A stretch of DNA of 64,000 bases from Burkholderia metallica. GTDB lineage: Bacteria; Pseudomonadota; Gammaproteobacteria; Burkholderiales; Burkholderiaceae. Positions 49,631-59,566 of this stretch are shown piece after piece (positions within the stretch are counted from its first letter, which is position 1; each line of letters opens with the position of its first letter). The stretch is taken from positions 124,001 to 188,000 of the forward strand of contig NZ_CADFDB010000011.1 in assembly GCF_902832845.1 (NCBI RefSeq), given 5' to 3'. The notes under the pieces are model-generated. The model did no database searches. It saw only the letters and a program-made list of their open reading frames with translations, and was not told the DNA's origin. The position numbers and the translations under genes are program-made.

Positions 49631-50524
49631 TTACTCTTCAGCCGCGACGTTGCCGCGCAGCCGCGCGAGAATGCCCTCGAGCGCATCGAGATTGCCGAAG
49701 TCGATCGTCACCTGCCCTCGCCCGCGGCGGCCGAGCTTGATCTTCACGGTCGACGCGAGCAGGTCGGACAACTCCTCCTCGAGACGGCGCGTATCGCGGC
49801 CGCCGTCGTCCTTCGCCCGCGCCTTCACGGCCGGCGCTTCCTTCGTCGTATGCGCGACGAGTTTCTCGGTTTCGCGCACCGACATGCGCTTGTTGACGAC
49901 CTGATGGGCGAGCGTGATCTGCGTGGCCGCATCGACGGCGAGCAGCGCGCGCGCGTGCCCCATGTCGAGATCGCCGGCGAGCAGCATCGTCTGCACCGGC
50001 GCTGCCAGGTTCAGCAGGCGCAGCAGGTTCGACACCGCGCTGCGCGAACGGCCGACCGATTCGGCCGCCTGTTCGTGCGTGAAACCGAACTCGTCGAGCA
50101 AGCGCTGGATACCGTGCGCTTCTTCAAGCGGGTTCAGATCCTCGCGCTGGATGTTCTCGATCAGCGCCATCGCAGCGGCGGCCTGATCCGACACATCCTT
50201 CACGAGCACCGGCACTTCATCGAGGCCCGCGAGGCGCGCCGCGCGGAAACGGCGCTCGCCTGCGATGATCTCGTATTTGTCTGACGAAATGGGGCGTACC
50301 AGGATCGGCTGCATCACGCCCTGCGCGCGAATGCTCGCCGCGAGCTCCTGCAGGCTGCCTTCGTCCATCCGCGTGCGCGGCTGGTATTTGCCGGCCTGCA
50401 GCTTGCCGAGCGTGAGCGTGTTCGGCGCCCCTTCGATCTTCACCGCTTCGGTGATATCGGCACTGCCGCCGAGCAGCGCTTCGAGGCCACGTCCCAAGCC
50501 CTTCTTCTTTGGTACCGCGTTCAT
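49631..50524 (-). CDS. parB: Chromosome partitioning protein ParB (Spo0J)
   Basis: From ATG 50524 the protein is 297 residues. It begins with KKKGLGRGLEALLG (the ParA-stimulating tail). It has the CTPase/ParB box GERRFRAARLAGL at 89-101, the helix-turn-helix FTHEQAAESVGRSRSAVSNLLRLL, and a C-terminal dimerisation domain. It loads at parS (TGTTTCACGTGAAACA, present at 54563 and nearly at 52607) and spreads to organise the origin region. Confidence 0.97.
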   Translation of the reverse strand: MNAVPKKKGLGRGLEALLGGSADITEAVKIEGAPNTLTLGKLQAGKYQPRTRMDEGSLQELAASIRAQGVMQPILVRPISSDKYEIIAGERRFRAARLAGLDEVPVLVKDVSDQAAAAMALIENIQREDLNPLEEAHGIQRLLDEFGFTHEQAAESVGRSRSAVSNLLRLLNLAAPVQTMLLAGDLDMGHARALLAVDAATQITLAHQVVNKRMSVRETEKLVAHTTKEAPAVKARAKDDGGRDTRRLEEELSDLLASTVKIKLGRRGRGQVTIDFGNLDALEGILARLRGNVAAEE

Positions 50525-50555
50525 GTCTTTCTTCCTCGCTTCGCTCATATCCGGA

Positions 50556-51335
50556 TCACGACACTTCGAACGCACGGACGCGGTCGATCATCTCGGCACC
50601 GAACTGGAGATACGCTTGCGCACCGCGCGAGCTGCGGTCGAACACGACGCCCGGCAGCCCGTAACTCGGCGCTTCCGCCAGGCGTACGTTGCGCGGAATC
50701 ACCGCGTCGAACACCTTGTCGCCGAAGTGCGCTTTCAATTGATCGGAGACCTGCTGCTGCAACGTGATACGCGGGTCGAACATCACGCGCAGCAAGCCGA
50801 TGATCTTCAGGTCGCGGTTCATGTTCGCGTGAACCTGCTTGATCGTGTTGACGAGGTCCGACAGCCCTTCCAGCGCGAAGTATTCACACTGCATCGGGAT
50901 CACGACGCCATGCGCCGCGCACAGCCCGTTCAGCGTCAGCAGCGACAGCGTCGGCGGGCAGTCGATCAGCACGAAATCGTAGTCGTCGGCCACGCGCTCG
51001 AGCGCCGCCTTCAGCCGGCGCTCGCGGTTGTCGATGCCGATCAGTTCGATCTCGGCGCCGGACAGCTCGCGGTTCGCGGGCAGCACGTCGTAGGTCACGC
51101 CTTCCGGACGCACGCGCGCATCGCTCACCGACACGCCGTCGACCAGCACTTCGTACACGGTCGATTCGCACGCGGCCTTGTCGATCCCGCTGCCCATCGT
51201 CGCGTTGCCCTGCGGGTCGAGATCGATCAGCAGGACTCGTTGCTCCTGCGCTGCAAGGCTTGCGGCGAGATTGACCGATGTCGTCGTCTTGCCGACGCCC
51301 CCCTTCTGGTTCGCAACGCAGAAGATCTTTGCCAT
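50556..51335 (-). CDS. parA: Chromosome partitioning ATPase ParA (Soj)
   Basis: From ATG 51335 the protein is 259 residues. It has the deviant Walker A KGGVGKTT at 11-18, LLIDLDPQGNATMGSG, and FVLIDCPPTLSLLTLN. It forms ATP-dependent DNA-bound gradients that pull ParB-parS complexes apart. The small, direct-binding length (no N-terminal helix-turn-helix) is typical of chromosomal Soj. Confidence 0.97.
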   Translation of the reverse strand: MAKIFCVANQKGGVGKTTTSVNLAASLAAQEQRVLLIDLDPQGNATMGSGIDKAACESTVYEVLVDGVSVSDARVRPEGVTYDVLPANRELSGAEIELIGIDNRERRLKAALERVADDYDFVLIDCPPTLSLLTLNGLCAAHGVVIPMQCEYFALEGLSDLVNTIKQVHANMNRDLKIIGLLRVMFDPRITLQQQVSDQLKAHFGDKVFDAVIPRNVRLAEAPSYGLPGVVFDRSSRGAQAYLQFGAEMIDRVRAFEVS

Positions 51336-51386
51336 CGTTGGTGTGTTCCCTTTACCTTCAAACAAACAGCGCGCTAACGCGCGCCT

Positions 51387-52073
51387 TCAATCCGCCTCGT
51401 CGACGGCCACTTCGAACAGATGCCGTTCGGCATCGAGCATCGGCACCGCCAGCCGGATCGTCTGCTTCACGCGGCTGCCTTCCGGCAATCGTGCAATCTC
51501 GTCGTCCGGGTGAACGCCCTTCATTGCCCAGATCGATCCACCCGGCGCGACCAGATGTCGAGCAAGTTTAACGAAGTCGGACAGATCAGCGAAGGCGCGG
51601 GAGACGATCATGTCGAATTTTTCCGGCACTTCGACACCCGGCTGCAGCGATTCGACCCGCCCGGTGACCACCGACAGATTCGCGAGCTTCAGCTCCGCGC
51701 GCATCTGGGTCTGGAATGCAGACTTCTTCTGCACGATATCGTTCAGTGTGACCTGCCAGTCCGGCTCGACGATCGCCAGCACGATGCCCGGCAACCCGCC
51801 GCCCGAGCCGACGTCGAGCACGCGGGCCGAGGCACGGCCACGCAGATGCGGGACGATGGAAAGCGAATCGAGGATGTGCTGAATCAGCATCTGCTTCGGG
51901 TCGCGGATCGCGGTCAGGTTGTAGACCGCGTTCCACTTGCCGAGCAGCCCGACGTAGTCGAGCAACTGGTTGCGTTGGGCATCCGTCAGTGCGAGGTCGA
52001 GCGCCGTCGTGCCTTCGACGAGCATCTGTTCCAGTACGTCCCGATTAACCGCCGGCGCGCGACGCGCCGTCAT
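51387..52073 (-). CDS. rsmG: 16S rRNA (guanine-N7) methyltransferase RsmG
   Basis: From ATG 52073 the protein is 228 residues, with the SAM motif [11 protein letters not shown] at 86-96 and [14 protein letters not shown] near 46. It methylates N7 of G527 of 16S rRNA. Its start overlaps the mnmG stop by four bases, as commonly seen for gidA-gidB. Confidence 0.96.
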   Translation of the reverse strand: MTARRAPAVNRDVLEQMLVEGTTALDLALTDAQRNQLLDYVGLLGKWNAVYNLTAIRDPKQMLIQHILDSLSIVPHLRGRASARVLDVGSGGGLPGIVLAIVEPDWQVTLNDIVQKKSAFQTQMRAELKLANLSVVTGRVESLQPGVEVPEKFDMIVSRAFADLSDFVKLARHLVAPGGSIWAMKGVHPDDEIARLPEGSRVKQTIRLAVPMLDAERHLFEVAVDEAD

Positions 52074-54040
52074 TGTTGCGTCGGGACGGTACCGTCCCCC
52101 TGCTCCGTTGCCGCTTCGGCAGTGCCAGGACGGCGGCCCAGGCCGCGGCGCTTCAGGTGCACCATCAGCAGCGAGATCGCCGCCGGCGTGACACCCGAGA
52201 TGCGCGATGCCTGCCCGATCGTCTCCGGCCGGAATTCGTTGAGCTTCTGGCTCACCTCGAACGACAGGCCGCGGACTTCGCGGTAATCGATACCGTCCGG
52301 CAGGCGCGTGTTCTCGTTCGCATCGTTGCGTTCGATCTCCGAAGCCTGGCGCTCGATGTAGCCCTGATACTTGATGCCGATCTCGACCTGCTCCTTGATC
52401 TGTTCGAGCAGCACCGGATCGTCGGCCAATGGTTCTGCGGGGCCACATTCGCCGCCCTTCAGGCCGCACACGCCGTCATAGCTGATACCCGGACGGCGCA
52501 GCAGCTCCGCGAGACTGTATTCGTGATCGATCGCCTTGCCGAGCAACGCGGTCGCCTCTTCCGGCGGCAACGTCTTCGGCGTCACCCACGTCGACTTCAG
52601 GCGTTCGGTTTCACGTGAAACAGCGTCGCGCTTCCGGCTGAACGCATCCCAGCGCGCGTCGTCGACGAGGCCCAGTTCGCGGCCGATCTCGGTCAGGCGC
52701 ATGTCGGCATTGTCTTCACGCAGGCTGAGGCGATACTCGGCGCGGCTCGTGAACATCCGGTACGGCTCGGCCACACCCCGCGTCACGAGATCGTCGACCA
52801 GCACGCCAAGGTAGGCTTGGTCGCGGCGCGGGCACCATGCGTCCTTCTCCTGCACATAGCGCCCTGCATTGAGGCCGGCCAGCAAACCCTGGGCGGCCGC
52901 CTCTTCATAGCCGGTCGTCCCGTTGATCTGGCCCGCAAAGAACAGCCCGTTGATCGCCTTCGTTTCCAGCGACGCCTTCAGCGCGCGCGGGTCGAAGTAG
53001 TCGTACTCGATCGCGTAGCCGGGGCGCAGGATATGCGCGTTCTCGAGGCCGCGCATCGAGTGCACGAGTTCGAGCTGAACGTCGAACGGCAGGCTCGTCG
53101 AGATCCCGTTGGGATAGAACTCGTTGGTCGTCAGCCCTTCCGGCTCCAGGAAGATCTGGTGCGATTCCTTCGATGCGAACCGGTGGATCTTGTCCTCGAT
53201 CGACGGACAATAGCGCGGGCCGACGCCTTCGATCACGCCTGTATACATCGGCGATCGGTCGAGGCCGCCGCGGATGATGTCGTGCGTGCGCTCGTTCGTG
53301 TGCGTGACCCAGCACGGCAGTTGCTGCGGATGCTGCTCCGCGCGGCCCAGGAACGAGAACACGGGGATCGGATCAAGATCGCCCGGTTGTTCGTCCAGCT
53401 TCGAGAAATCGATCGAACGGCCATCGATACGCGGCGGCGTACCGGTCTTCAGGCGGCCCTGCGGCAGCTTCAGTTCCTTCAGGCGCGACGACAGCGACAC
53501 GGCCGCCGGATCACCCGCGCGGCCGCCCGTGTAGTTGTTCAGGCCGACGTGGATCTTGCCGTCGAGGAACGTGCCGGCGGTCAGCACGACCGCACGGGCG
53601 CGGAAGCGGATGCCGATCTGCGTGACGGCACCCACCACGCGGTCGCCTTCGACCATCAGGTCGTCGACGGCCTGCTGGAACAGCCAGAGGTTCGGCTGAT
53701 TCTCGAGCCGGTGGCGGATCGCCGCTTTGTACAGGATGCGATCGGCCTGCGCACGCGTCGCGCGCACGGCCGGCCCTTTCGACGAGTTCAAAATCCGGAA
53801 CTGGATGCCGCTTTCGTCGGTTGCGGCGGCCATCGCGCCACCCAGCGCATCGACTTCCTTGACCAGATGGCCCTTGCCAATGCCGCCGATCGACGGATTG
53901 CAGCTCATCTGCCCGAGCGTTTCGATGTTGTGAGTCAGCAGCAGTGTCTTTGCGCCCATGCGGGCAGACGCCAGCGCAGCTTCCGTGCCGGCGTGACCGC
54001 CACCGACGACGATGACGTCAAATTCTGTGGGAAAAAGCAT
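52070..54040 (-). CDS. mnmG: tRNA uridine-5-carboxymethylaminomethyl modification enzyme MnmG
   Basis: This 656-residue FAD protein has GGGHAG at 13-18, [14 protein letters not shown] and [11 protein letters not shown]. With MnmE it makes the wobble-uridine cmnm5 modification. It heads the rsmG-parA-parB group. A parS-like sequence at 52607-52622 is embedded in the codons for SRET. The -10 TATAAT at 54097-54102 lies just upstream. Confidence 0.97.
   Translation of the reverse strand: MLFPTEFDVIVVGGGHAGTEAALASARMGAKTLLLTHNIETLGQMSCNPSIGGIGKGHLVKEVDALGGAMAAATDESGIQFRILNSSKGPAVRATRAQADRILYKAAIRHRLENQPNLWLFQQAVDDLMVEGDRVVGAVTQIGIRFRARAVVLTAGTFLDGKIHVGLNNYTGGRAGDPAAVSLSSRLKELKLPQGRLKTGTPPRIDGRSIDFSKLDEQPGDLDPIPVFSFLGRAEQHPQQLPCWVTHTNERTHDIIRGGLDRSPMYTGVIEGVGPRYCPSIEDKIHRFASKESHQIFLEPEGLTTNEFYPNGISTSLPFDVQLELVHSMRGLENAHILRPGYAIEYDYFDPRALKASLETKAINGLFFAGQINGTTGYEEAAAQGLLAGLNAGRYVQEKDAWCPRRDQAYLGVLVDDLVTRGVAEPYRMFTSRAEYRLSLREDNADMRLTEIGRELGLVDDARWDAFSRKRDAVSRETERLKSTWVTPKTLPPEEATALLGKAIDHEYSLAELLRRPGISYDGVCGLKGGECGPAEPLADDPVLLEQIKEQVEIGIKYQGYIERQASEIERNDANENTRLPDGIDYREVRGLSFEVSQKLNEFRPETIGQASRISGVTPAAISLLMVHLKRRGLGRRPGTAEAATEQGDGTVPTQQ
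52607..52622. other. parS-like site inside mnmG
   Basis: GGTTTCACGTGAAACA matches the 16-base parS consensus TGTTTCACGTGAAACA at 15 positions and the symmetric 14-base core exactly. It is inside the mnmG coding region, as parS sites often are, about 2 kb from parAB. Confidence 0.9.
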
Positions 54041-54096
54041 GGTGGATTCCGTACGCAGGACGGCGCACGAACCTATCTGAGAAATGTATGGGCCGA

Positions 54097-54124
54097 ATTA
54101 TAGCGGGTTCGCTTTTCAACCGAA
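54097..54124 (-). promoter_or_regulatory. Promoter of mnmG
   Basis: On the minus strand TATAAT (54102-54097) is a perfect -10; the -35 (TTCGGT, 16-base spacer) is poor. It lies 57 bases before the mnmG ATG. Confidence 0.5.
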
Positions 54125-54546
54125 TGCCGTCCGAATGGTAGGGTCTGTGCATTTCGACGATTTTCGGCGACGGGCCGAGGAATCTGTGGCCCGGAACCCG
54201 CGCCGGCAGTGCGTCTGGACTTCCCGGCCGCACCTCGCGGCGCCTGTGCAAAGATCCGGCTGCCGGGAAGACTCTTGTGGAACACGCGGCCTATTCGATG
54301 CCTGTGACCAGCACGGCGCCCCGGACGAACCACCCTGTGCGACCGCACCACCCTCGTCCCCACAGAATTTTCGTCGGTTCGCCCGGCATTTATCCCCTGT
54401 GACCCGGCACCCATCGATCTGTGGAACACTCGGCAACCCTGCCGAACGGCCCCTCTTCCGGCTCCGCTGCACAGAACTTCCGACTGCTTTCCTGATACTT
54501 ATCCCCGGGCTGCGACCCGCTAACGCATCGGCATCACACCCCACCC
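54125..54546. other. Intergenic region rich in TGTGG/TTATCCCC motifs
   Basis: Between mnmG and livF there is no supportable gene. CTGTG/TGTGG-type motifs occur at about 54144, 54183, 54243, 54277, 54301, 54334, 54358 (reverse), 54398 and 54420. TGTGGAACAC is repeated exactly at 54277 and 54420, and TTATCCCC at 54390 and 54499. These resemble degraded DnaA boxes; none is a perfect TTATCCACA. An origin role is possible but unproven. Confidence 0.4.
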
Positions 54547-54583
54547 GAAAACAAAAACGGCGTGTTTCACGTGAAACACGCCG
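54547..54583 (-). terminator. Terminator of the livF operon formed by parS
   Basis: The 26-base perfect palindrome 54558-54583 (CGGCG, parS, CGCCG) is followed on the minus strand by TTTTTGTTTT. It lies 27 bases after the livF stop and has the shape of a strong intrinsic terminator, with a loop at the parS centre. Confidence 0.8.
54563..54578. other. Perfect parS site
   Basis: TGTTTCACGTGAAACA is an exact match to the bacterial chromosomal parS consensus recognised by ParB/Spo0J. It sits about 3.2 kb from parAB and is extended to a 26-base palindrome. Confidence 0.95.
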
Positions 54584-54610
54584 CCCGTTTCCCGCCACCT
54601 GCGCCATCGA

Positions 54611-55366
54611 TCAGGCCGTCTTCTTCGCCAACCCAAGGTAGGTTTCGATCACACGCGGATTCTGCGCGAGTTCGGCCGCGGGCCCTTCGAGCGCAAACTC
54701 GCCCGTCTCCAGCACATAGCCGTAATCGGAGATCTGCAGCGCCGCCCGCGCATTCTGCTCGATCAGCAGCGTCGCGACGCCCGTACCGCGCAACGCGCTG
54801 ATGATATGAAAGATCTCTTTGACGATCAGCGGCGCCAGCCCGAGGCTCGGCTCGTCGAGCATCAGCAAGTCGGGCTTGCCCATCAGCGCGCGGCCCACCG
54901 CAAGCATCTGCCGCTCGCCGCCGGACAGCGTGCCGGCAGCCTGCTTGCGTCGCTCCTTCAGCCGCGGAAACAGCGCAAACACGTGATCGAGCTGGTCGAG
55001 GAAGTTCGCTTCACCGGCCTGCTTGCGCCGATACGCGCCCAGCACGAGGTTGTCTTCGACCGTCATCGTGCCGAACAGCTCGCGTTTTTCCGGGACGAGG
55101 CACATCCCGCGCGCGACGCGCTGCTCGACCGGCAATGCACCGACGTCGTGGCCGCGATACACGACCGCGCCCGACGCATGTCCTGTCACCGGCAGCGCGC
55201 CCATGATCGCGTTCAGCAGCGTCGATTTGCCGGCCCCGTTCGGGCCGATCACGCTGACAATCTGCCCGGCCCCCACCTTGATCGCCGCGCCGTGCAGCGC
55301 CTCCACCTTCCCGTACCGGACCGCCAGCCGGCGTACTTCGAGAATCGGCATCGTCGTGTCCGTCAT
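54611..55366 (-). CDS. livF: Branched-chain amino acid ABC transporter ATPase LivF
   Basis: From ATG 55366 the protein is 251 residues. It has GPNGAGKST at 41-49, [19 protein letters not shown], the signature LSGGERQML, Walker [14 protein letters not shown] and the C-terminal ETYLGLA. It powers uptake of Leu/Ile/Val or related compounds with LivG. Its ATG overlaps the fused livM-livG stop by one base. Confidence 0.95.
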   Translation of the reverse strand: MTDTTMPILEVRRLAVRYGKVEALHGAAIKVGAGQIVSVIGPNGAGKSTLLNAIMGALPVTGHASGAVVYRGHDVGALPVEQRVARGMCLVPEKRELFGTMTVEDNLVLGAYRRKQAGEANFLDQLDHVFALFPRLKERRKQAAGTLSGGERQMLAVGRALMGKPDLLMLDEPSLGLAPLIVKEIFHIISALRGTGVATLLIEQNARAALQISDYGYVLETGEFALEGPAAELAQNPRVIETYLGLAKKTA

Positions 55367-57150
55367 CACTCCACCCCGCCCAGATATGCTTCGAGCACCG
55401 CCGGATCCTGCTGCACGTCCTGCGGCAGCCCTTCCGCGATCCGTGTGCCGAACTCCATCACCACCAGCCGGTCGGTGAGATTCATCACGAAATCCATGTC
55501 GTGTTCGACGAGCAATACGCTCATCCCTTCGGCCTTCAGCCGCCGCAGCAGGTCGGCAAGTTGCTGCTTCTCCTGGTAACGCAGCCCGGCGGCCGGTTCG
55601 TCGAGCAGCAGCAGCGTCGGATCGCAGCACAGCGCCCGCGCGATTTCGAGAATCCGCTGCTGGCCCAGCGCGAGGCTCCCCGCTTCGTCGTACATGTGCT
55701 TTTCGAGCCCGACGCGGCGGATCTGGCGCGCGGCCTCGGCCAGCAACTGCGCTTCCTCACGGGCATTGAGCCGCGCCACGCTGCGCCACACGCCCGTGTG
55801 GCCGCGCAGGTGCGCACCGATCGCGACGTTCTCGAGCACCGTCATCGCCGGCAGCAGCTTCACGTGCTGGAACGTCCGGCCGATGCCGCGGCGGACGATC
55901 TGGCGCGATGTGAGCCCGTCGATGCGTTCGCCACGGAACGTGATCGTGCCGCCCGTCGGCTTCAGCACGCCCGTCACGAGGTTGAACGTGGTCGACTTGC
56001 CGGCGCCGTTCGGGCCGATCAGCCCGATAATCTGCCCCGCTTTCACGTCGAAGCTGACGTCGTTGACGGCCACGAGCCCGCCGAACTGCTTGCGCGCGTT
56101 GTCGACGACGAGCAGCGGCTCCCCGGCCGCCGGCTTCGCGCGCTGCGGCAACGGATCGGCGTGCTCGGGCACATGCGCACGCGGCCCGCGCGGGAACAGC
56201 CTCGCGACGAACGGCCACACGCCCTGGCGCGCGTACTGCAGTAGCAGCACCATCAGCACGCCGAACACGATGATCTCGAAGTTGCCTTCCGAGCCGAGCA
56301 GTTTCGGCAGCAGCGTCTGCAGGTAGTCCTGCAGCACGGTCAGGATCGCCGCGCCGAGCACCGCGCCCCACACGTGCGACACACCGCCGACCACGGCCAT
56401 GAACAGGAACTCGATCCCGTGGTTCAGCCCGAACGGCGTCGGGTTCACCGCGCGCTGCAGGTGCGCGTACAGGAAACCCGACACGGCCGCGAGCACGGCC
56501 GCATAGACGAAGATCACGACGCGCATCCACGCGGTGTTCACGCCCATCGCCTCGGCCATCACGCCGCCGCCGCGCAGCGCGCGGATCGCGCGGCCCGGGC
56601 GGCTGTTCAGCAGGTTCTGCACCGACACGATCGCGGCCAGCACGACGGCCCAGATCAGGAAGTACAGGCTGCGGCCGCTTTCGAGCGCGATGCCGAACAG
56701 GTTCAGCGCCGGAATCCCGTTGATCCCGTCGTACTTGCCGAGCAGTTCGAGGTTGCCGAACAGGTAGAACAGCGCGAGGCCCCACGCGATCGTGCCGAGC
56801 GGCAGGAAGTGGCCGGACAGCCGCATCGTCACGGCGCCGAGCACGAGCGCGACGAGCGCCGTCAGCACGACGCCGACGATCAGCGCAAGCCATGGCGACA
56901 CGCCGTACCGCGTCGTCAGGAACGCGGTCGCGTACGCGCCGATGCCGACGAACGCGGCCTGCCCGAAGCTCGTCATCCCGCCGACTCCCGTCAGCAGCAC
57001 GAGCCCGATCGCGACGATCGCGTAGAGGCCGATGTAATTCAGCAGCGTGATCCAGTATTCGGGCACCTGCAGCGCGCCGGGCAGCACCGGCAGCGCGAAC
57101 AGCACCACGAGAAACACCCAGAAGGTCTTGTTGCGCACTATCGTCTTCAT
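55366..57150 (-). CDS. LivM-LivG fusion: ABC permease plus ATPase
   Basis: The 594-residue protein joins a LivM permease (residues 1-330, about nine membrane helices, [23 protein letters not shown] and [19 protein letters not shown]) to a LivG ATPase (from about 345, [25 protein letters not shown] and [16 protein letters not shown]). An AGGAG site precedes the ATG. A linker rich in Pro/Arg ([15 protein letters not shown]) separates the halves. It forms the inner-membrane pore with LivH. Confidence 0.93.
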   Translation of the reverse strand: MKTIVRNKTFWVFLVVLFALPVLPGALQVPEYWITLLNYIGLYAIVAIGLVLLTGVGGMTSFGQAAFVGIGAYATAFLTTRYGVSPWLALIVGVVLTALVALVLGAVTMRLSGHFLPLGTIAWGLALFYLFGNLELLGKYDGINGIPALNLFGIALESGRSLYFLIWAVVLAAIVSVQNLLNSRPGRAIRALRGGGVMAEAMGVNTAWMRVVIFVYAAVLAAVSGFLYAHLQRAVNPTPFGLNHGIEFLFMAVVGGVSHVWGAVLGAAILTVLQDYLQTLLPKLLGSEGNFEIIVFGVLMVLLLQYARQGVWPFVARLFPRGPRAHVPEHADPLPQRAKPAAGEPLLVVDNARKQFGGLVAVNDVSFDVKAGQIIGLIGPNGAGKSTTFNLVTGVLKPTGGTITFRGERIDGLTSRQIVRRGIGRTFQHVKLLPAMTVLENVAIGAHLRGHTGVWRSVARLNAREEAQLLAEAARQIRRVGLEKHMYDEAGSLALGQQRILEIARALCCDPTLLLLDEPAAGLRYQEKQQLADLLRRLKAEGMSVLLVEHDMDFVMNLTDRLVVMEFGTRIAEGLPQDVQQDPAVLEAYLGGVE

Positions 57151-57154
57151 CGTG

Positions 57155-58210
57155 TCACTCCTCTTCTTCTTCCGCGTGCGGCGTGGCGAAGCTGCGCCAC
57201 AGCAGCACCGGAATGATCAGCGTGAACACGATCACCTCCTTGTACGCGCTCGCCCAGAACGACGAATACGATTCGAGCACGCCGACGAGCAGTGAGCCGG
57301 CGGCCGCGAGCGGATAGCTGACGAGCCCGCCGATGATCGCGCCGACGAACCCCTTCAGGCCGATCAGGAAGCCCGAGTCGTAGTAGATCGTCGTCAGCGG
57401 GCCGACGAGAATCCCGGACAGCACGCCGAGCCCCGCCGCGAACGTGAACGCGAGCCGCCCCGCGTCGGTCGTGCCGATGCCGACGAGCCGCGCGCCGAGC
57501 CGGTTCACCGACGTCGCGCGCAGCGCCTTGCCGGCGATCGTGCGGCCGAAGTACACGTAGAGCGCACCGATCAGCACGAGCGCCGTCACGACGACGAGGA
57601 TGCTCTGCACCGACACGGTCATGCTGCCGATCGCGAGCGATGCGTCCGAGAAGCCGTTGGTGCGCGAGCCTTCCGCGCCGAACATCACGAGCCCGAGGCC
57701 GACCATCGCGAAGTGGACGGCGACCGACACGATCAGCAACAGCAGCGTCGTGCCTTCGGCGATCGGCTGGTACACGAGCCGGTAGACGAACGGCCCCATC
57801 GGCACGACGATCGCGAGCGTCAGCGCGATCTGCGCGAGCATCGGCATCGGCTGCGCGGCGAAACTGCGCGTGATCGCGAACACCGCGAGCGGCAGCAGCA
57901 CGTAGCGGCTGCCGAGCGTCGCCAGCGTGCGGCCGAGCTGATGGCGGCGCTCGCGATGCCGGATCAGGCCGCCGACTTCGAGCAGGAAGCACGCGATCCC
58001 CATCACGAACAGCAGCCAGCAGGTGGCGGGAAATTTCTGCGCCTGCAACGCGGCAAGCGTCAGCGCGCCATAGGCGACGAATTCGCCCTGGGGAATGAAG
58101 ATCACCCGCGTGACGGAAAACACCAGTACGAGCGCCAGCGACAGCAATGCATAAATGGCGCCGGTCGTGATGCCGTCTTGCGCGAGGATCGCTGCAATCG
58201 AGAGATCCAT
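57155..58210 (-). CDS. livH: Branched-chain amino acid ABC permease LivH-type
   Basis: From ATG 58210 the protein is 351 residues, longer than usual LivH (290-310). An insertion ([38 protein letters not shown]) follows the third helix. The start [45 protein letters not shown] is typical. It pairs with the LivM half of the next gene, 4 bases downstream. Upstream frame to 58390 is rejected. Confidence 0.9.
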   Translation of the reverse strand: MDLSIAAILAQDGITTGAIYALLSLALVLVFSVTRVIFIPQGEFVAYGALTLAALQAQKFPATCWLLFVMGIACFLLEVGGLIRHRERRHQLGRTLATLGSRYVLLPLAVFAITRSFAAQPMPMLAQIALTLAIVVPMGPFVYRLVYQPIAEGTTLLLLIVSVAVHFAMVGLGLVMFGAEGSRTNGFSDASLAIGSMTVSVQSILVVVTALVLIGALYVYFGRTIAGKALRATSVNRLGARLVGIGTTDAGRLAFTFAAGLGVLSGILVGPLTTIYYDSGFLIGLKGFVGAIIGGLVSYPLAAAGSLLVGVLESYSSFWASAYKEVIVFTLIIPVLLWRSFATPHAEEEEE

Positions 58211-58394
58211 ACGTTTCGTGTATCGAGAAGGCTGCGGGGAAACGAAGACGGGAACGGCCGGGGCGCGGGCGGCATGGTCGGCGCGATGGGCGCCATGCCG
58301 GCGGCCCCGGCGGTTCCGGGCGACACGGGCGCGGCGCGTCAGGCCCGCCGCCCTGCCGACGGCGCGCACGGCGCCATTCGCGCCGCGCACGCCG

Positions 58395-58408
58395 GTTTCA
58401 CGTGATGC
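58395..58408. other. Degenerate parS-like sequence
   Basis: GTTTCACGTGATGC differs from the 14-base parS core GTTTCACGTGAAAC at two positions. It lies directly after the stop of the binding-protein gene. Binding by ParB is doubtful. Confidence 0.25.
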
Positions 58409-59566
58409 TTACTCGGCCTGCAGCTTCCACTTGCCGTCGACGATCTGCACCATCACGCGCGCACGCGTGTCGAAGCCGTTGTGGTCGGTCGGCGTCATGT
58501 TGATCACGCCGTGCGACACGGGCAGATCCTTCACGCTCTCGATCGACGCGCGCAGCGCTTCGCGGAACGCCTCGGTGCCCGGCTGGCCCTTCTTCAGCGC
58601 GTCCGGAATCGCACGCTGCAACAGCAGCCCGGCATCCCACGCATGGCCGCCGAACGTCGCCAGCGAACCCGCGCCGTATGCCTTCTCGTACGCGGCCTTG
58701 TAGCCGAGCGCCGGCTTCTTCACCGGGTTCGAATCGGGCAGCTGGTCGGTCACGAGCACCGGGCCGGCCGGCAGGATCTCGCCTTCGCAATCCTTGCCGC
58801 ACACGCGCAGGAAATCGTTGTTCGCGACGCCGTGCGTCTGGTACACCTTGCCCTTGTAGCCGCGCTCCTTCAGCGTCTTCGCCGGCAGCGCCGCCGGCGT
58901 GCCCGAGCCGGCGATCAGCACCGCATCCGGGTTCGAGCCCAGCAGCTTCAGCACCTGCCCCATCACCGATGCGTCGGTGCGGTTGTAGCGCTCGTTCGAC
59001 ACGACCTTCAGGCCGTTCTTCGCGGCCGCCGCGCTGAACGTGTTGTACCAGCTGTCGCCGTACGCATCGGCGAAACCGATGAAGCCGACCGTCTTCACGC
59101 CGTGCTTCGCCATGTAGCCGGCGATCGCGTCGGCCATCAGCTGGTCGTTCTGCGGCACCTTGAACATCCACGCGCGCTTCGCATCCATCGGCGAGATGAT
59201 CTGCGCGCTCGCCGCGAGCGAGATCGTCGGCGTCTTGCCCTGCGACACCGGATCGAGCATCGCGAGCGAGTTCGGCGTGACGGACGACCCGATGATCGCG
59301 TCGACGTGATCCTCGTCGATCAGCTTGCGCACGTTCTGCACCGCGCGGCTCGTGTCGGATGCGTCGTCAAGCACGATGTACTGCACGCTCTTGCCGGCGA
59401 TTTCCTTCGGCAGCAGCGCGATCGTGTTCTTCTCCGGAATCCCGAGCGACGCGGCCGGCCCGGTGGCCGACAGCGTCACGCCGATCTTCACCTGCGCCGA
59501 CGCCGTGGCCGCCGCGCACACGAGGCCCGCGGCAAGCACGGCCTCCATCCATCGATTCATCTTCAT
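58409..59566 (-). CDS. Branched-chain amino acid ABC binding protein
   Basis: From ATG 59566 the protein is 385 residues, with a signal peptide (MKMNRWMEAVLAAGLVCAAATASA) followed by VKIGVTLSATGPAASLGIPEKNTI and IDEDHVDAIIGSSVTPNSLAM. A GGAGA site lies upstream. It is the periplasmic receptor of the operon SBP-livH-livMG-livF. Similar proteins bind aromatic or other carboxylates, so Leu/Ile/Val specificity is not certain. Confidence 0.92.
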   Translation of the reverse strand: MKMNRWMEAVLAAGLVCAAATASAQVKIGVTLSATGPAASLGIPEKNTIALLPKEIAGKSVQYIVLDDASDTSRAVQNVRKLIDEDHVDAIIGSSVTPNSLAMLDPVSQGKTPTISLAASAQIISPMDAKRAWMFKVPQNDQLMADAIAGYMAKHGVKTVGFIGFADAYGDSWYNTFSAAAAKNGLKVVSNERYNRTDASVMGQVLKLLGSNPDAVLIAGSGTPAALPAKTLKERGYKGKVYQTHGVANNDFLRVCGKDCEGEILPAGPVLVTDQLPDSNPVKKPALGYKAAYEKAYGAGSLATFGGHAWDAGLLLQRAIPDALKKGQPGTEAFREALRASIESVKDLPVSHGVINMTPTDHNGFDTRARVMVQIVDGKWKLQAE

